Source: Druceiella hillmani (taxonomy: Eukaryota > Arthropoda > Insecta > Lepidoptera > Hepialidae). Taken from it: a stretch of DNA of 64,000 nt. The position numbers were made by a program, and so were the translations under genes. The stretch is taken from the NCBI GenBank assembly GCA_039881145.1, contig JAYKKI010000038.1:6188501-6252500 (forward strand), in the 5' to 3' direction. This document shows, in pieces, positions 36,730 through 47,669 of the stretch (the stretch's first letter is position 1; each line of letters begins with the position of its first letter). Under the pieces are notes generated by a model that saw nothing but the letters and a program-made list of their open reading frames with translations, made no database searches and was not told where the DNA came from.

Positions 36730-37330
36730 ACCAACTACCTAATTAATAGAAGCCGGCAAAACAAATATTCGGCACAGGTTTACACGAAACAAACCTAAAC
36801 ATTTTCTTACCCAACATCAGCGAGAGACGAATCAACCGGCGCATGGCGTACTTATATGCGTGCAGGCTTACACAGTTGCAGCGTAATCTCACCAACACAG
36901 GCGAGATAAAGAGGGAATGAAGCGGTCCACACAGCAGCAACAGAGGAAGGCTGGTAATCAATACAAGGTAGAGGCGCGGGCTGCATACTAAGCAGGTCCG
37001 CACCCGGCCCGCGTCACGTACGGAGGAGTCAGGTGTTCCGTGGGGGACGGCGTCCGTCGTCCTGCCAACGTCTACAAATCTTAGCAAAACTATTATAAAT
37101 TTACTCGCACGAGCAAAGGGACATTGTTTTAATGTTATTGGGTTCGGTAACTATGTGATGACCATTACTCGCCTACGAGACGGTTCGTCTTGATGCCCTG
37201 ATTACGGGGCGCAAGACGGGATCCGCTTCGATAAGGTATGCTAACGAGGGTCCTTGCAATTGTTAATGCCGCAGATGTATAGGTTAATGAAGGCCGAGCC
37301 GTCTTATAGTCTTCTAGCCGTTACAGAGTA
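36730..37330. promoter_or_regulatory. 600-bp GC-rich block, candidate regulatory module
   Basis: Starts with CTACCTAATTAATAGAAGCC and continues through GCAGCGTAATCTCACC, GTGGGGGACGGCGTCCGTCG and GATGCCCTGATTACGGGGCG. A 114-residue minus-strand frame (36743-37087) spans half of it. It has a Leu-rich middle that could be a membrane segment, but no homologue is recalled and no splice or promoter context supports it, so I do not call a gene. Confidence 0.35.
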
Positions 37331-37449
37331 ATTAGAAACATTCGAGTAAATTGTACAAATATACGTGCCTAATCGTATCGAGGGTCTTAAATGTAATCTT
37401 CCGTTTATCTCTCTACATAAATATGGTTAAATCTTGTGTTTAATGTGAT

Positions 37450-37650
37450 AAAATTAATAATATTTATGTGAAGCATCTATAGGCGCAGGTATAAACCGGA
37501 TCGTAGGCGTGACGACGCTTGCCGTGGCGACGGGTCGCCACGCTATACTAAGGTATATATATAGTCTATATGTAGTAGAGTGTACAGTATGGCGACGTGT
37601 CGCCATGCGCAACCGAATACGCGACCCCCTCCTCACTCAGTTCGACGCTG
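37450..37650. promoter_or_regulatory. Island with two TGGCGAC-NN-GTCGCCA palindromes
   Basis: CGTGGCGAC-GG-GTCGCCACG (37523-37542, 9-bp arms) and ATGGCGAC-GT-GTCGCCAT (37589-37606, 8-bp arms) share the half-site TGGCGAC with the same two-base spacer. Their centres are 65 bp apart, and AT-rich DNA lies between them. This is the layout of two sites for one dimeric DNA-binding protein. Confidence 0.55.
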
Positions 37651-38689
37651 TTGTTTACTACGGTAAACATAACCTGTGCTTTATTATTTTTGTATTAATT
37701 GTAAATAAATGTTTATTAAATAAAGTCACCATTTTCTGTAAGAAATTCGTAATACATTATTTTTTCATTATGCTACATTTAGTTCCTGTAATAATCTTGT
37801 CTTTTATGCATATTACTTGTACGAACACGATGTTTCACATCTTACAGGAGTCCTGTGACGGCTCACTGTTTTTTTAATTAATATTTTACTAGTGAGGCCG
37901 GTTCAATCAGAAATATTCGCGCCTAAATTTGTAGTCTGGAGTGAAGTAATTCTTGATGCACAGAACCTATTGGCAGGGCGAAGCGTTTGTCTTTGCCCCA
38001 CCGAGCGGACATATGATATGAAACAAAATATTTAGCTGTAGGTAGTTTAATCACTGATTAACGTAATTAGTTAAAATACCTTATAGTTCTTTATGCATAT
38101 CAAAAAGTCATTATTTTGGTAAATTTCATTGAATGTTTTATTTAGATAATTCACTTTGTTTTGAAGTGTCGCGTAAAGACAAAGGAGCAACTTTACAGTA
38201 AAGTTGTAAAGTTTATGGTTTCCGCCATTGGGTAACATTTTTGACGACGTAGTTATTCACTCGTAGTTATTTGACGTAGTTATTAGTCGTATTTCACTTA
38301 GTGTCATTCAATTTTGTAAATAAGTTTTTTTAATTTTTAGTAATTTTGTTAATAAATGTTATTTCAATAATTAATATTACTTCTAAAAAAATGATAATAT
38401 TTACAAATAGAATTTAGTAACGAAACTTGACATGTCAAATTTATGTTACTGATTAAAAATATTATACAAAAATAAATAACTCGCCACACTAGGTTTCTAC
38501 CGACTTATTCAAGTTATGTAGACTCAAAAAGTTTATTTAAAAAAATCAATTGTGTAACTTGCCAATAAATGAGGGGTCAGAATGGTATATAATGCAGAAA
38601 GGCACGTGACAAAGTTTGTTTGCAACGTATTTTGGATAGATTAATAAATTATATTTTGCGTTAGCAACAGCGTCATGATATCGTTTCAA
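37651..38689. other. Non-coding stretch
   Basis: No gene. Three close copies of CGTAGTTATT lie at about 38247-38283. Confidence 0.5.
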
Positions 38690-38935
38690 AACAATAGTTA
38701 ACATAAGCCAGGACGGGTGGGGTTCCAACGAGCAACCCTTTCCAGCCAGCACAGACGGCGGGGCCTGACGCTCTGCATTGTTACGATGTTTATTTTTATA
38801 AACATTAAATTGAAAACAAATCGACGAGAGAAGAATGGCGAAGGCGGCCACGCCCGCGTGTAGTGACGTTGCACTGCATGACACGCGACCGCCACAGTTT
38901 GGCGGTGGGTGGGGGGAACGATGATTAATTATGAG
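38690..38935. promoter_or_regulatory. GC-rich island with ACCGCCA palindrome
   Basis: Contains ACCGCCA (38888-38894) and its exact inverse TGGCGGT (38900-38906), 5 nt apart, then GATGATTAATTATGAG. The 162-residue minus-strand frame across the island (38546-39034) is the longest in the window. It shows no domain, no codon pattern and no splice logic, and a second minus-strand frame overlaps it. I regard it as a by-product of GC content. Confidence 0.35.
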
Positions 38936-39329
38936 AAAAGGATAAAACATTAAATTCGGAATATTCTCGTGTCTAATTGTGATGTATAAAGGCTGTAAGG
39001 GCAGGAAAAGTTTATTCCTGAAAACTACTGACACGATGTGTCAAAGGTTAAAAAAGGAGAGAAGTAAACATTTTCCATATATTCAATAGTCGTAATTGTT
39101 TTCGTCAAAATCTGTTGAACAGATTAAAATTGCTTCATGGAGATCGAGTGTCTCAGTGACGATGTAAATCATCGTTACTTAGACAATTGTCGCCATACTA
39201 TATAAAACTTGGTGGCTCGGTTATTCCATAAATATGGTATAAAACAAATATTTTTCCACAGTAGATTAGGAGGTTGTTATAATTATGAGATTGGTAGATA
39301 GCATAAATCTCCTGGCCTGTATAATGTCT

Positions 39330-39450
39330 GGTCACTCCCATCGGCAGATAGAGGCGTTAGGCCAGCGTTGCGCACAATGCAGCCTTTAATGGTAGGCACG
39401 AGGCTAGCAACGCGTGCCACCGGGAGTAGTTGACATTGTCCCTTCATCGA
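39330..39450. promoter_or_regulatory. Short GC-rich island
   Basis: About 120 bp including GGCCAGCGTTGCGCACAATG and CTAGCAACGCGTGCCACCG. GCGTTGC and GCAACGC, and CACTCCC and GGGAGT, form nested inverted pairs about its middle. A candidate regulatory or boundary element. Confidence 0.3.
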
Positions 39451-41094
39451 GGGGTTTTATCACATTATTTAGATTATTTAATGCAGTTTTGTTTTGTGAC
39501 CGGACCTTGCGTATTTATCATATAATTAGATAAAATTTTACTAAGTATTATTACATAGATTTCACATCACATAACGATTATTTAAACTTATGGGGTAGTT
39601 TTTGTGATACTAAAAATTGCATGTTTTAATTCGAGTATAGATCTCTGAAAAATGAAAAAAATATTTTGTGTCGTATCATAAAAGCAAGAGAAAAGAAAGC
39701 AGGAATAACGAAACTAGTTTTTGTATGCACTTACTTCTTGCTTTTATGCAAATTTTTGGATTCCGGTCTACCAATTGAATCCAAAAATTTGATTTTTCCA
39801 AGTTTCGAAATGTAAAGACAAGTTATCATCATATATAACCAATCCATAGATCCATGTGGGATCATTTCTCTCGAACGATGAAATTAGGCAAGAGAAGAAG
39901 TGGAGGTGCTCCAATAAATACAATAATAAGAACTCCATAATTCATCATGATTATATGTATGGAGCATCGATTAATAAAGAGGTGAGAAAATAACTACGAA
40001 ACGAGAGAATGAGAAGTTGCCATCAATATGCGAGCTGAATGACGCAGTATTTACTCAAATTCGTTTTGCAAAAAAAAAATTGCCATAGACTCTTCGTAAT
40101 GTCGAAATTTTAAAATTTCAGTCCGTTTAATAGGCTACAATTCTTGAAGTTTTTAATAATTCGTTTTATTTTTTTTTGTCATTCAATCCTAAGTAATTTT
40201 ATAAATGTGAAATGGATCGTGTCGCAGCATAGATATAACATATGGTTTCGCTCGCGTGGAATAGCAATGTCATGAAAAGTATATTTGGTTGTTTGTTAGT
40301 CGACGCATGCTCGAGCTCGCGAGTTGCTGGAATAGCGTCATTTCCATAACGGAAATTTACTGAAACCGACTATTAAATGCGAATTATGATTTTATATTTT
40401 ATAATTTTGCTAATTTATGATTTTATATTTTTAAATTAAATATTATATTACTGGAATAGTTAATAAATAGCATGTTTCCAATTAATAAATATTTACTGAT
40501 ATTATTTGAAACACTAACCTGCAGTCAATTTATCAACAACCGTCGATTGGCGTCACGACAGATGTATAATTATGCTGGTTTATAAGCCTTTGAAACAACT
40601 AGACAGATCGTTATTCGAAAAAATTAACGTGTCGAGTACAATGCATTAAATATTCAAGTTAAAACGCTACTGGTAATGCCAGCGGTTTACAAACTATCGG
40701 GTCTCGAATTGAAGGTCTCGTTAGAATTGTGTCAATTGCGAAATTGAAGTGTCTTTGAAGTGATTTCAACAACTTGATGTATTATTATGGTGATTAGGCT
40801 GTTAAAACCGTGACAATTCATTCTCCGAAAATACGGAGCAACGTAGTGATAAATAACAGTCGTGCCTGCTCGCCTCGCTCTATTCATGTTTGTGCACTAT
40901 AAATAGGTATGGGGTGCAATATAAGAAAGTGTATTTGATATATTTACAATTGGGAATAAAGAACAGTCTTATGGTTTATATGTTATAAAAAGAGTATTTC
41001 AAAATACCCTTACAAGTCAACGACTTTCAACATGACAAAGCACAAACAATTGAAAAATTTTCAACTTTCACTTAGACAGTGCGAGCACTGATAT
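39451..41094. other. Non-coding stretch with one hairpin
   Basis: No gene. CAAATTTTTGGATTC (39749-39763) and its exact inverse (39777-39791) form a 15-bp stem with a 13-nt loop. Confidence 0.55.
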
Positions 41095-41700
41095 TGTAAT
41101 ATTTATTTATTTCTTCATTCATATTGATGTATATACGGTTGATGTATAAGGTCGTATTTATTGCTAAGAGAGCAATCATTCTCGGTTTTGTTAATAGCAG
41201 GAGGGAACAAAAATATTAACAATTAATGACACGGTGGACCGCAAACAATTGCGGGCGTAGGTGAGGCAGAAAAGTAAAGAGGGAAAGTGTAAATAGGTTT
41301 AAGAGTAAGATTTCTGACGTAGGGATCTAGTTTATTCCATAATTTGGCTGTGTCGATAGCAAAGGAGCATCCGTAACGTAGACGCAGACCTTAAGCATAC
41401 AGAGATGTGATGAAGGGTTGTGTGAATTATTTGACATGCTCAAAAAAGCGAAAGAACGAGCAGTCGGTGCCGATTATGGATCCCCAATCATTTTAGTCCG
41501 AGCCCAATGTATAGAGTACCTATAAACACATTTTGAAGATGTTCCGTTAAGATTAGTACAGCGCACGTCACCATAGTCGAATAATGATTGTAAGAATAGT
41601 TGACACAGGTGTACTAGGATTTTAGGGAACTAAAATTCTGAAGACGTTTTAGAGCATGTATTGTCCTGAACAACTGTCGGTCGTTCTCACGATCTGCATA
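41095..41700 (-). pseudogene. 3' end of a jockey/CR1-type non-LTR retrotransposon
   Basis: On the minus strand, the C-terminal part of a reverse-transcriptase polyprotein is readable. LFDYGDVRCTNL (about 41549-41584) corresponds to the usual DYxDV region. SFAIDTAKLWNKLDPYVRN (41313-41372) corresponds to the conserved LWNSLP region that closes these proteins. The last frame stays open to a TAA at 41223-41225. Upstream frames are shifted and contain stops. About 130 bp of 3' UTR follow and end in AATGAAGAAATAAATAAATA. The 5' truncation, as is typical after incomplete reverse transcription, leaves only about 600 bp of an element that should be several kb. Family assignment rests on these motifs. 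Confidence 0.75.
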
Positions 41701-43099
41701 ATATCAAGTAATTATAATTTAAATCAATTGAAAAAAGGTTGTCAAATATCTCGTGGCTTTAAATAGACTAATGAAATGTGACGGGTCACAGAAAAGTCAG
41801 ATTGAAAAGAGTTGATATTTGCACGTATTTGAAAGAAAAATATTAATTGAGCGTGAACAATAATGCTCAAACACTATAATTTAGGCAAAAAAATGATACA
41901 AACTGGTGCTGTTTATTATGATTTTTCTAATTCTAATATACCTTATTCGCTTCCTTAGTTCTAATAAAGGTTATTATATAGGTGGGCCCTATTTTACAGC
42001 TCATATTATCGTCTTTTAGCCATTGCTCCATTTGATCTCAAATTGTGCGCATTATTTTATTTATTCGTCAACATAACTTTCTTTATCTTCTCAAGCTCAG
42101 TTTCTTCAATGTTACGTCCTCATTGAAAATGTAATTATTACATATTAATATTTTTAGTATTTTTTAGAGGCACAATAAAACTAATTTTTTAAAATTCTTT
42201 TTAGTACCTGTTATATTGTGTTGGGTATTGTTTGAAATTGCTAGTTTCAGGAATATTTCAAGAATATTATATACAACGTCGGCTTATATATATTTATTTT
42301 TTATGAATACTCAATACAATACCATAGTGCTAAATTAATTTCTTCTCCACTTAAATAGAGATGATGAAGTGTGGGTATTATTTTTGAATTGTATGGGAAA
42401 CATTTTAATATTTAATTAATAACTAGACGAAAATTCAGTTTTAACGATAACCTTTGTAAATATTTCTTTACGACTACAATATGAAGATCGGGTCCCAACT
42501 CCATAGTCTAAATGCCGCAGTGAGTATGTTTGCTTTGCTTTTACACTTCAACTATTTAGCCGATGTGTATGAACGTTTTGTATATATAATATATATAATA
42601 TATAAATAATACATATAATATAAATGAACATAACATATTTTTTATGTCACCGTGTGAGCAATAAGGGTTATGATAAGTGTATATTAATGTGTATTTATGT
42701 GTATCCAAATACTTAGACATTTCCAATGCCATGCTCCGATATTTTTACATAAACATTATTTTAAAATCACACCATCATTTTTCTCTTTTCCACGTGAGCA
42801 ACGTCGCTGGTAAAAGCTGCTAAGTTATAACTCTAAGCCGTGATCGATATTTATAACTATGAATAGGCGACGTATAATTTCTGAAATAATATGAAATATT
42901 ATAAATATTGCAGGCACAAAAATAGTCTAACATAATGGTGTCAAGTCGTGTGTAATCGGATATTAAAACTTTAATCTGGCCACATTTTGAGCACCAGTTC
43001 CACCGATAAGCGGGCAGTGCGTATGAAAAAATGTAATAATAATATGCGCGAGAGTGAATGCCCAAAAGCAGGGCAGCACAATGGGATAAAATAGCACCT
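41701..43099. other. AT-rich non-coding stretch
   Basis: No gene. There is an irregular TATATAATATA run at 42580-42625, and nothing else stands out. Confidence 0.5.
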
Positions 43100-43310
43100 A
43101 AGGGCTGTTAGCGAAATAGGCTTGACACCGAACCAATAAAACGGTACAAGGCCACCCCGTGGCGCGGAATAAAGCGCCCCGTAATGCCTACCTCTCGTAA
43201 CTCATCTCGATATGAGTCGAATATCATTTTTATATGCGAACGCGGAGTCCACGACGCAAACTATGCAGGAAGGGGCGCACTGCAGGGAGTTCTTCTTAAA
43301 TAATGCTGAT
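43100..43310. promoter_or_regulatory. GC-rich island, candidate conserved non-coding element
   Basis: GAACCAATAAAACGG (TTTATTGG on the other strand), GGCCACCCCGTGGCGCGG, CCCCGTAATGCC and an ACTCAT...ATGAGT inverted pair occur within 200 bp. There is no coding frame. Confidence 0.35.
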
Positions 43311-43451
43311 TAGAGAGAACAAGGGTGGTTTGTTATAACTATGTTTGCTAATAGTGACAGAATAATAAACACCTCGTTGAAATTGTCAATTAATTAATTT
43401 ATTAACTTTATATACATTTCGACAGGTATTCTAACTAAATATTTGCCAAAC

Positions 43452-44071
43452 AAAATATGTACACAATACAATACGAGTATGTACCACCAAAGGGATTTAC
43501 TTAAAGCAGAAGTAAATTTCAATTCTGTATTATTTTATAAATTCTGTATTATTTTTCAAAAATATGTACACAATACAATACGAGTATGTACCACCAAAGG
43601 GATTTACTTAAAGCAGAAGTAAATTTCAATTCTGTATTATTTTATAAATTCTGTATTATTTTTCAAAAATATGTACACAATACAATACGAGTATGTACCA
43701 CCAAAGGGATTTACTTAAAGCAGAAGTAAATTTCAATTCTGTATTATTTTATAAATTCTGTATTATTTTTCAAAAATATGTACACAATACAATACGAGTA
43801 TGTACCACCAAAGGGATTTACTTAAAGCAGAAGTAAATTTCAATTCTGTATTATTTTATAAATTCTGTATTATTTTTCAAAAATATGTACACAATACAAT
43901 ACGAGTATGTACCACCAAAGGGATTTACTTAAAGCAGAAGTAAATTTCAATTCTGTATTATTTTATAAATTCTGTATTATTTTTCAAAAATATGTACACA
44001 GTACAATACGAGTATGTACCACCAAAGGGATTTACTTAAAGAAGAAGTAAATTTCAATTCTGTATTATTTT
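43452..44071 (+). repeat. 107-bp satellite-like array, about 5.8 units
   Basis: The word ATGTACACA recurs at exact 107-bp steps (G of ATG at 43459, 43566, 43673, 43780, 43887 and 43994). Units 1-5 look identical. Unit 6 has two substitutions (CACAGTAC and AAAGAAGAAG) and stops after 78 bp. Within each unit TTCTGTATTATTTTATAAA and TTCTGTATTATTTTTCAAA form a shorter internal duplication. There is no coding frame across the array. Differences confined to the edge unit are typical of homogenisation by unequal exchange. Confidence 0.95.
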
Positions 44072-44829
44072 GCTTCGCTGTCCAATTTCTGTTATCAAAT
44101 TCTTGCCCAATGTTAATTTAATTCAGCATTTTTCATTTTTTTAGACAGTTTATCCCAAGGTCAGAAGTATTTGTCAGTTCTATTCGTCGATTGCATGCAA
44201 GTCAGTACTTAGAAAGAGAACTGAATCAATCTCAAGTGACTATGCAATTACTTTTTTTCTTCCTTTACCTTAACGTGCTTGATTTCCATTTACTCAAATG
44301 ATATAATTACATAACTGATTTAAACTGTTGGAATGAATGGAAAGTGTAGATATTTGCATTAAGTGTAGATATCTGCTTATATAAATGCATTAAGTTTAGA
44401 CGTGTTCGGGATATTAACGAATTGAATTCTTGTATTGACGGTGTTGCTTCTTTTTCTCTACTTATTATGATTTTTTTTCTATAGTCCCGCATAATTTATG
44501 TTTTTTTAATATCTTTATACTGAAAAATGTACGAAGATTGAACGAGTAAATTAATATAATAAAAGTCGTATTAATATCGATACTCAGACGTGGAGGGTCA
44601 TTGCATAACATTTAGTTACTTACGTTTAGTGACATTCTGAAAATAACAACAATTGGTAAAAATTTAAGGAATCATGCCCACCTTGGATAATTTTGAACAG
44701 GTATTAAAGTAACAAAAGTATACAACAGAATATACTTTTACTCTAATGTTATTATTCTATTGAAGTGACACTTTGTATTCAAGTTTGAAAGCTGAGAAAT
44801 GAGTTAATAGCAAAAGGAGAAACACATTG
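44072..44829. other. Non-coding stretch
   Basis: No gene. AAGTGTAGATAT is repeated near 44343 and 44362. Confidence 0.5.
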
Positions 44830-44945
44830 CCAGTGGAGGCAGCGAGGGAGAGCTTCCTTCTCCGTCGGCAGACACTCAGTGCATCAGTGAATATCAGACC
44901 GCCAGTAAAGTAAGCTTAGTATGCTTGCGCTCTCACTTGTAACAA
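44830..44945 (+). promoter_or_regulatory. Short GC-richer block, possible transcription start region
   Basis: GGCAGCGAGGGAGAGCTTCC, then CACTCAGTGCATCAGTG (two TCAGTG words, the classic arthropod initiator). Then follows CCGCCAGTAAAGTAAGC, which contains a usable GTAAGC donor. This could be a non-coding first exon of 40-50 nt. Evidence is limited to these motifs. Confidence 0.2.
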
Positions 44946-45099
44946 AGCGTATGTTCATGTTTATATATTAGAAATATAGTTAGTTTCAGTTCAATACACG
45001 TTACGATATATTTTTTATTAAAAAAATGTTCCTATTGTTAATGTACGATTACGTCAATATTTCCCTTTTTTCAGAATGGTTTTTATTTCATAAGAATTT

Positions 45100-45135
45100 C
45101 ATTTACAGGCGCGCGGCGCCCACCGCGCCCGCTTT
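45100..45135. other. Very GC-rich 25-bp spike
   Basis: GGCGCGCGGCGCCCACCGCG lies alone between T-rich sequences. A short protein-bound or structured element is possible, or simply part of the island to its right. Confidence 0.3.
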
Positions 45136-45409
45136 TAAATCTTCTTTTATTTCATAAGATTAGAGGTCGATCTAAAGGTAAACGCTGACCCTCTCAGTAT
45201 CTAATTTCACAAACTGGCCTCGAATAATTGAAAAACATAGCGATGATTGAAATAGACGAAGGATCATTAAAGAGTTATAAGGAGCGGAACCACGAAAAAC
45301 AAAAGTTTCGTTTAAGTGACATAAATTATAAAGTTCCATACTAAACTTTAATATTTATTTTTAATTCAGCTGTAAACATAAAATGTGTTCTTTACAAACC
45401 CTTGCAGTA

Positions 45410-45700
45410 CGTATTAAACTCCGCCAGTACAATCCTTCATGCGAGCCCGGGCTCAATGCACTCACATCGCTAATAAAGAAGCGTAGCGTGTGGATACGTC
45501 TGGGGGACGAAGGCTAGTGCGATAAAGTCGAATTAAAACTTCACGATACATTTGACAATAACCCTAATACGATACAAGTTCCGATAAATGTAAGACATTA
45601 GCGCCGCTCAGGGTGGGGCTTCGAGCCGGAGTCATTAATTTTATATAATTGATTGCGAAATAATCCTCGCATTTATGTGTGAGTAACGCCCTTTTTAACA
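45410..45700. promoter_or_regulatory. GC-rich island with GAGCCCGGGCTC palindrome
   Basis: A perfect 12-bp palindrome lies at 45443-45454. CATCGCTAATAAAGAAGCG, TTAGCGCCGCTCAGGGTGG and GTCATTAATTTTATATAATT follow. The mixture of GC-rich words with AATAAA/TTAAT words again looks enhancer-like. There is no coding frame. Confidence 0.35.
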
Positions 45701-46017
45701 CTATGATGTATCCTAATGTCGCATAGATTATGCTGATAACTTTGGGTAGATTAAATCGGGATTAATAATTGGAAACTTGCATTATACGAGCTTAATGCAA
45801 AGCTCGTTGCACTTGCGAATTGGAACGATAATATTTAATTATAATCGATCAATTGTTAGCAGATCTGCTATACAATCTATGTTTATCTATGTATTTATTT
45901 ATAAGTCATTTGTTTTATTCAATAGCTTAAGTATTAAAAAATGTTCGTGGTACTATGTATAAAGATAATTTTTGAAAATGCTCTAATTGAGGTAAATTTA
46001 TTTAAAACCATGAATGA

Positions 46018-46426
46018 AATAAAATTATAGTTTAAAAAAAATAAAAAAACGCTTTTTTAGCAATATCAACTATAGAATAAAAAATAATCTTCAAATATAA
46101 AGATAAATCAGGAGCGAAAGGTTGTCTCGCAACTTGGTATAAGTTATTTACAAAAACTTAACTTTAGCGTGAAAAAAGTTGGGTGCTAGATTTCACTTGT
46201 TGTAAATGTCAGTCGAAAGCAACCTACGGTCTTTTTACATTAAAGTTATTTTTTTTAATCATTTTATTCTTATTTTAAGCTCATTAAAAAAATAAAGTTA
46301 TACCAAGTTGTGAAACATCTTTTCGCTCTGGACTAAAATCTTTATATTTAAAAATTATTTTTTGTTTCTTAGTTCGTATTTGCTACAAAACATGTTTTTT
46401 AGTTTTTTTAACTATAATTTTGTTTC
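46018..46426. mobile_element. Foldback/MITE-like element with long terminal inverted repeats
   Basis: The left arm (about 46018-46170) is the imperfect reverse complement of the right arm (about 46285-46426) through its whole length. AACTATAATTTTGTTT at the right end pairs with AAATAAAATTATAGTTT at the left. TTATACCAAGTTGTGAAACA pairs with TCTCGCAACTTGGTATAAGT. TTTTCGCTC pairs with GAGCGAAAG. The unique middle is only about 115 bp and has no coding frame. Such elements move using another transposon's enzyme. No target-site duplication is clear. As RNA it would fold into a stem of about 130 bp. Confidence 0.75.
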
Positions 46427-46534
46427 CTAAATTTATATTATGAAATTCTTGTATTGTGATCTGTTCATGTTAAGTGTGCAAAATTTTAAATAATTCGAAG
46501 GTCTGGAAGTAGGTGAAAATTTAATTAAAGGATT

Positions 46535-46605
46535 CCGTTACATACATACATACGTACAAGTGAAGCTAATACAAAGTGTATTAAAAGGGGAGTTTTCGTG
46601 TGCTG
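46535..46605 (+). repeat. Fragment of a dispersed lepidopteran-type repeat
   Basis: TTACATACATACATACGTAC followed by AAGTGAAGCTAATACAAAGTG is a phrase I recognise as common in lepidopteran intergenic DNA. Only this short piece remains. Confidence 0.4.
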
Positions 46606-47070
46606 TAATTCTGGCTATTTTCAAAATAAAAGTAAATAATTCAGAAAATAAAAATTCATAAAAAGTAAAATACATCATAACCATATGCACCTAAGATATA
46701 CATCGCCAGTCGAAAGTTCGAGACCATAAACGAAATGTTTTGTATGAGCTCATTGAAGTTATTATTTTTATCATTGTGTTTTTATGTAAACACCTGTAAT
46801 GAATTTGATTTATGAGAAATTGCAAGTAGCACTATCTTTGGCTGCTATATCTAAACGAGTTATGCAAAGCGTACATCTGTTAGGGACCTTAAAATTTAAA
46901 TTGTATAATTAATAGAATGTAAACAAATATATTATTGTTTATTTTTAACAAGGATTTAAATTAACTACTTTTTTTAGATTAATTAGTTTAAATTCTATTC
47001 AGTAAAAAGTTTGGTAGGAGAATGGATAGATATTAATAATTATATGGGGAAAGTTTGCAAAATTAGCACC
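46606..47070. other. AT-rich spacer between two foldback elements
   Basis: No gene, and no repeat beyond those flanking it. Confidence 0.45.
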
Positions 47071-47484
47071 GAAATAAAATATCTTTAAAAAAAATGACTT
47101 CAAAAAAGATAGGTACTAAAGAATAATTGACTCAAAATAGGTATCTACTTATTTGCAACAAATAACTAAGTTACTTATTTTTGAAGTCGGTGCCAGCACT
47201 GTCAACCAACTTGAATAAATTTATAATTTAATTTAATTTCTAATGTAAATTTAAAACTTTAACTTCTAATATTCTTACAATACTAAATAGATTCATAAAG
47301 AGGGTATTTCTAATATAAAAATTTACATTTGTTTAAGTCGATCTCCGGTGCTGGTGACGATTTAAAAATAAGTATCTTGGTTATTTATTGCAAATAAGTA
47401 AGCTCTTATTTTGAGTTAATAATTTTTTACTTTTTAGTGCCTACCTTCTTTGAAGTCGGTTTTTTAAAAGATATTTTATTTTAG
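47071..47484. mobile_element. Second foldback element, AACCGACTTCAAA-ended family
   Basis: The left arm (47071 to about 47215) starts AAATAAAATATCTTT and then has TGACTTCAAAAAAGATAGGT. The right arm (about 47336-47484) ends CTTCTTTGAAGTCGGTTTTT and AAAGATATTTTATTTTAG. The arms are imperfect reverse complements over roughly 145 bp, including CGGTGCCAGCA against TGCTGGTGACG-type sequence at their inner ends, with about 120 bp between. Length and design match the element at 46018-46426, but the sequences differ, so these are two families with the same architecture. Confidence 0.75.
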
Positions 47485-47555
47485 GATTTTTAGTGATCAA
47501 TATATTAACAGTAATCATCACAATTATTTTCTTTCTTTGAATATTGGATAATAAT

Positions 47556-47580
47556 TAAAAGTCACGGGCAAAACCTAGTA
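47556..47580 (+). repeat. Tail fragment of a retroelement-like repeat
   Basis: AAAAGTCACGGGCAAAACCT followed by AGTAT resembles the end (AAGTCGCGGGCAAAAGCTAGT) shared by many lepidopteran interspersed repeats. Nothing upstream is clearly part of it. Confidence 0.4.
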
Positions 47581-47669
47581 TACAGATAGTTTCTTCTTTG
47601 TCTAAATTTAATTAACATCAACACATAGAAATGAAGTGATAGTAGTAGCCACCACTGGTCAGCTGTTAT

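Noticed and set aside
36743..37087. 114-residue minus-strand frame with a Leu-rich middle
   Set aside because: The hydrophobic run could be a membrane segment, but there is no homologue in memory, no promoter or exon logic, and the frame matches an island.
38546..39034. Longest open frame of the window (162 residues, minus strand)
   Set aside because: It spans a GC-rich island where frames open on both strands, has no domain, signal peptide or splice context, and its flanks are AT-rich. A chance frame is the better explanation.
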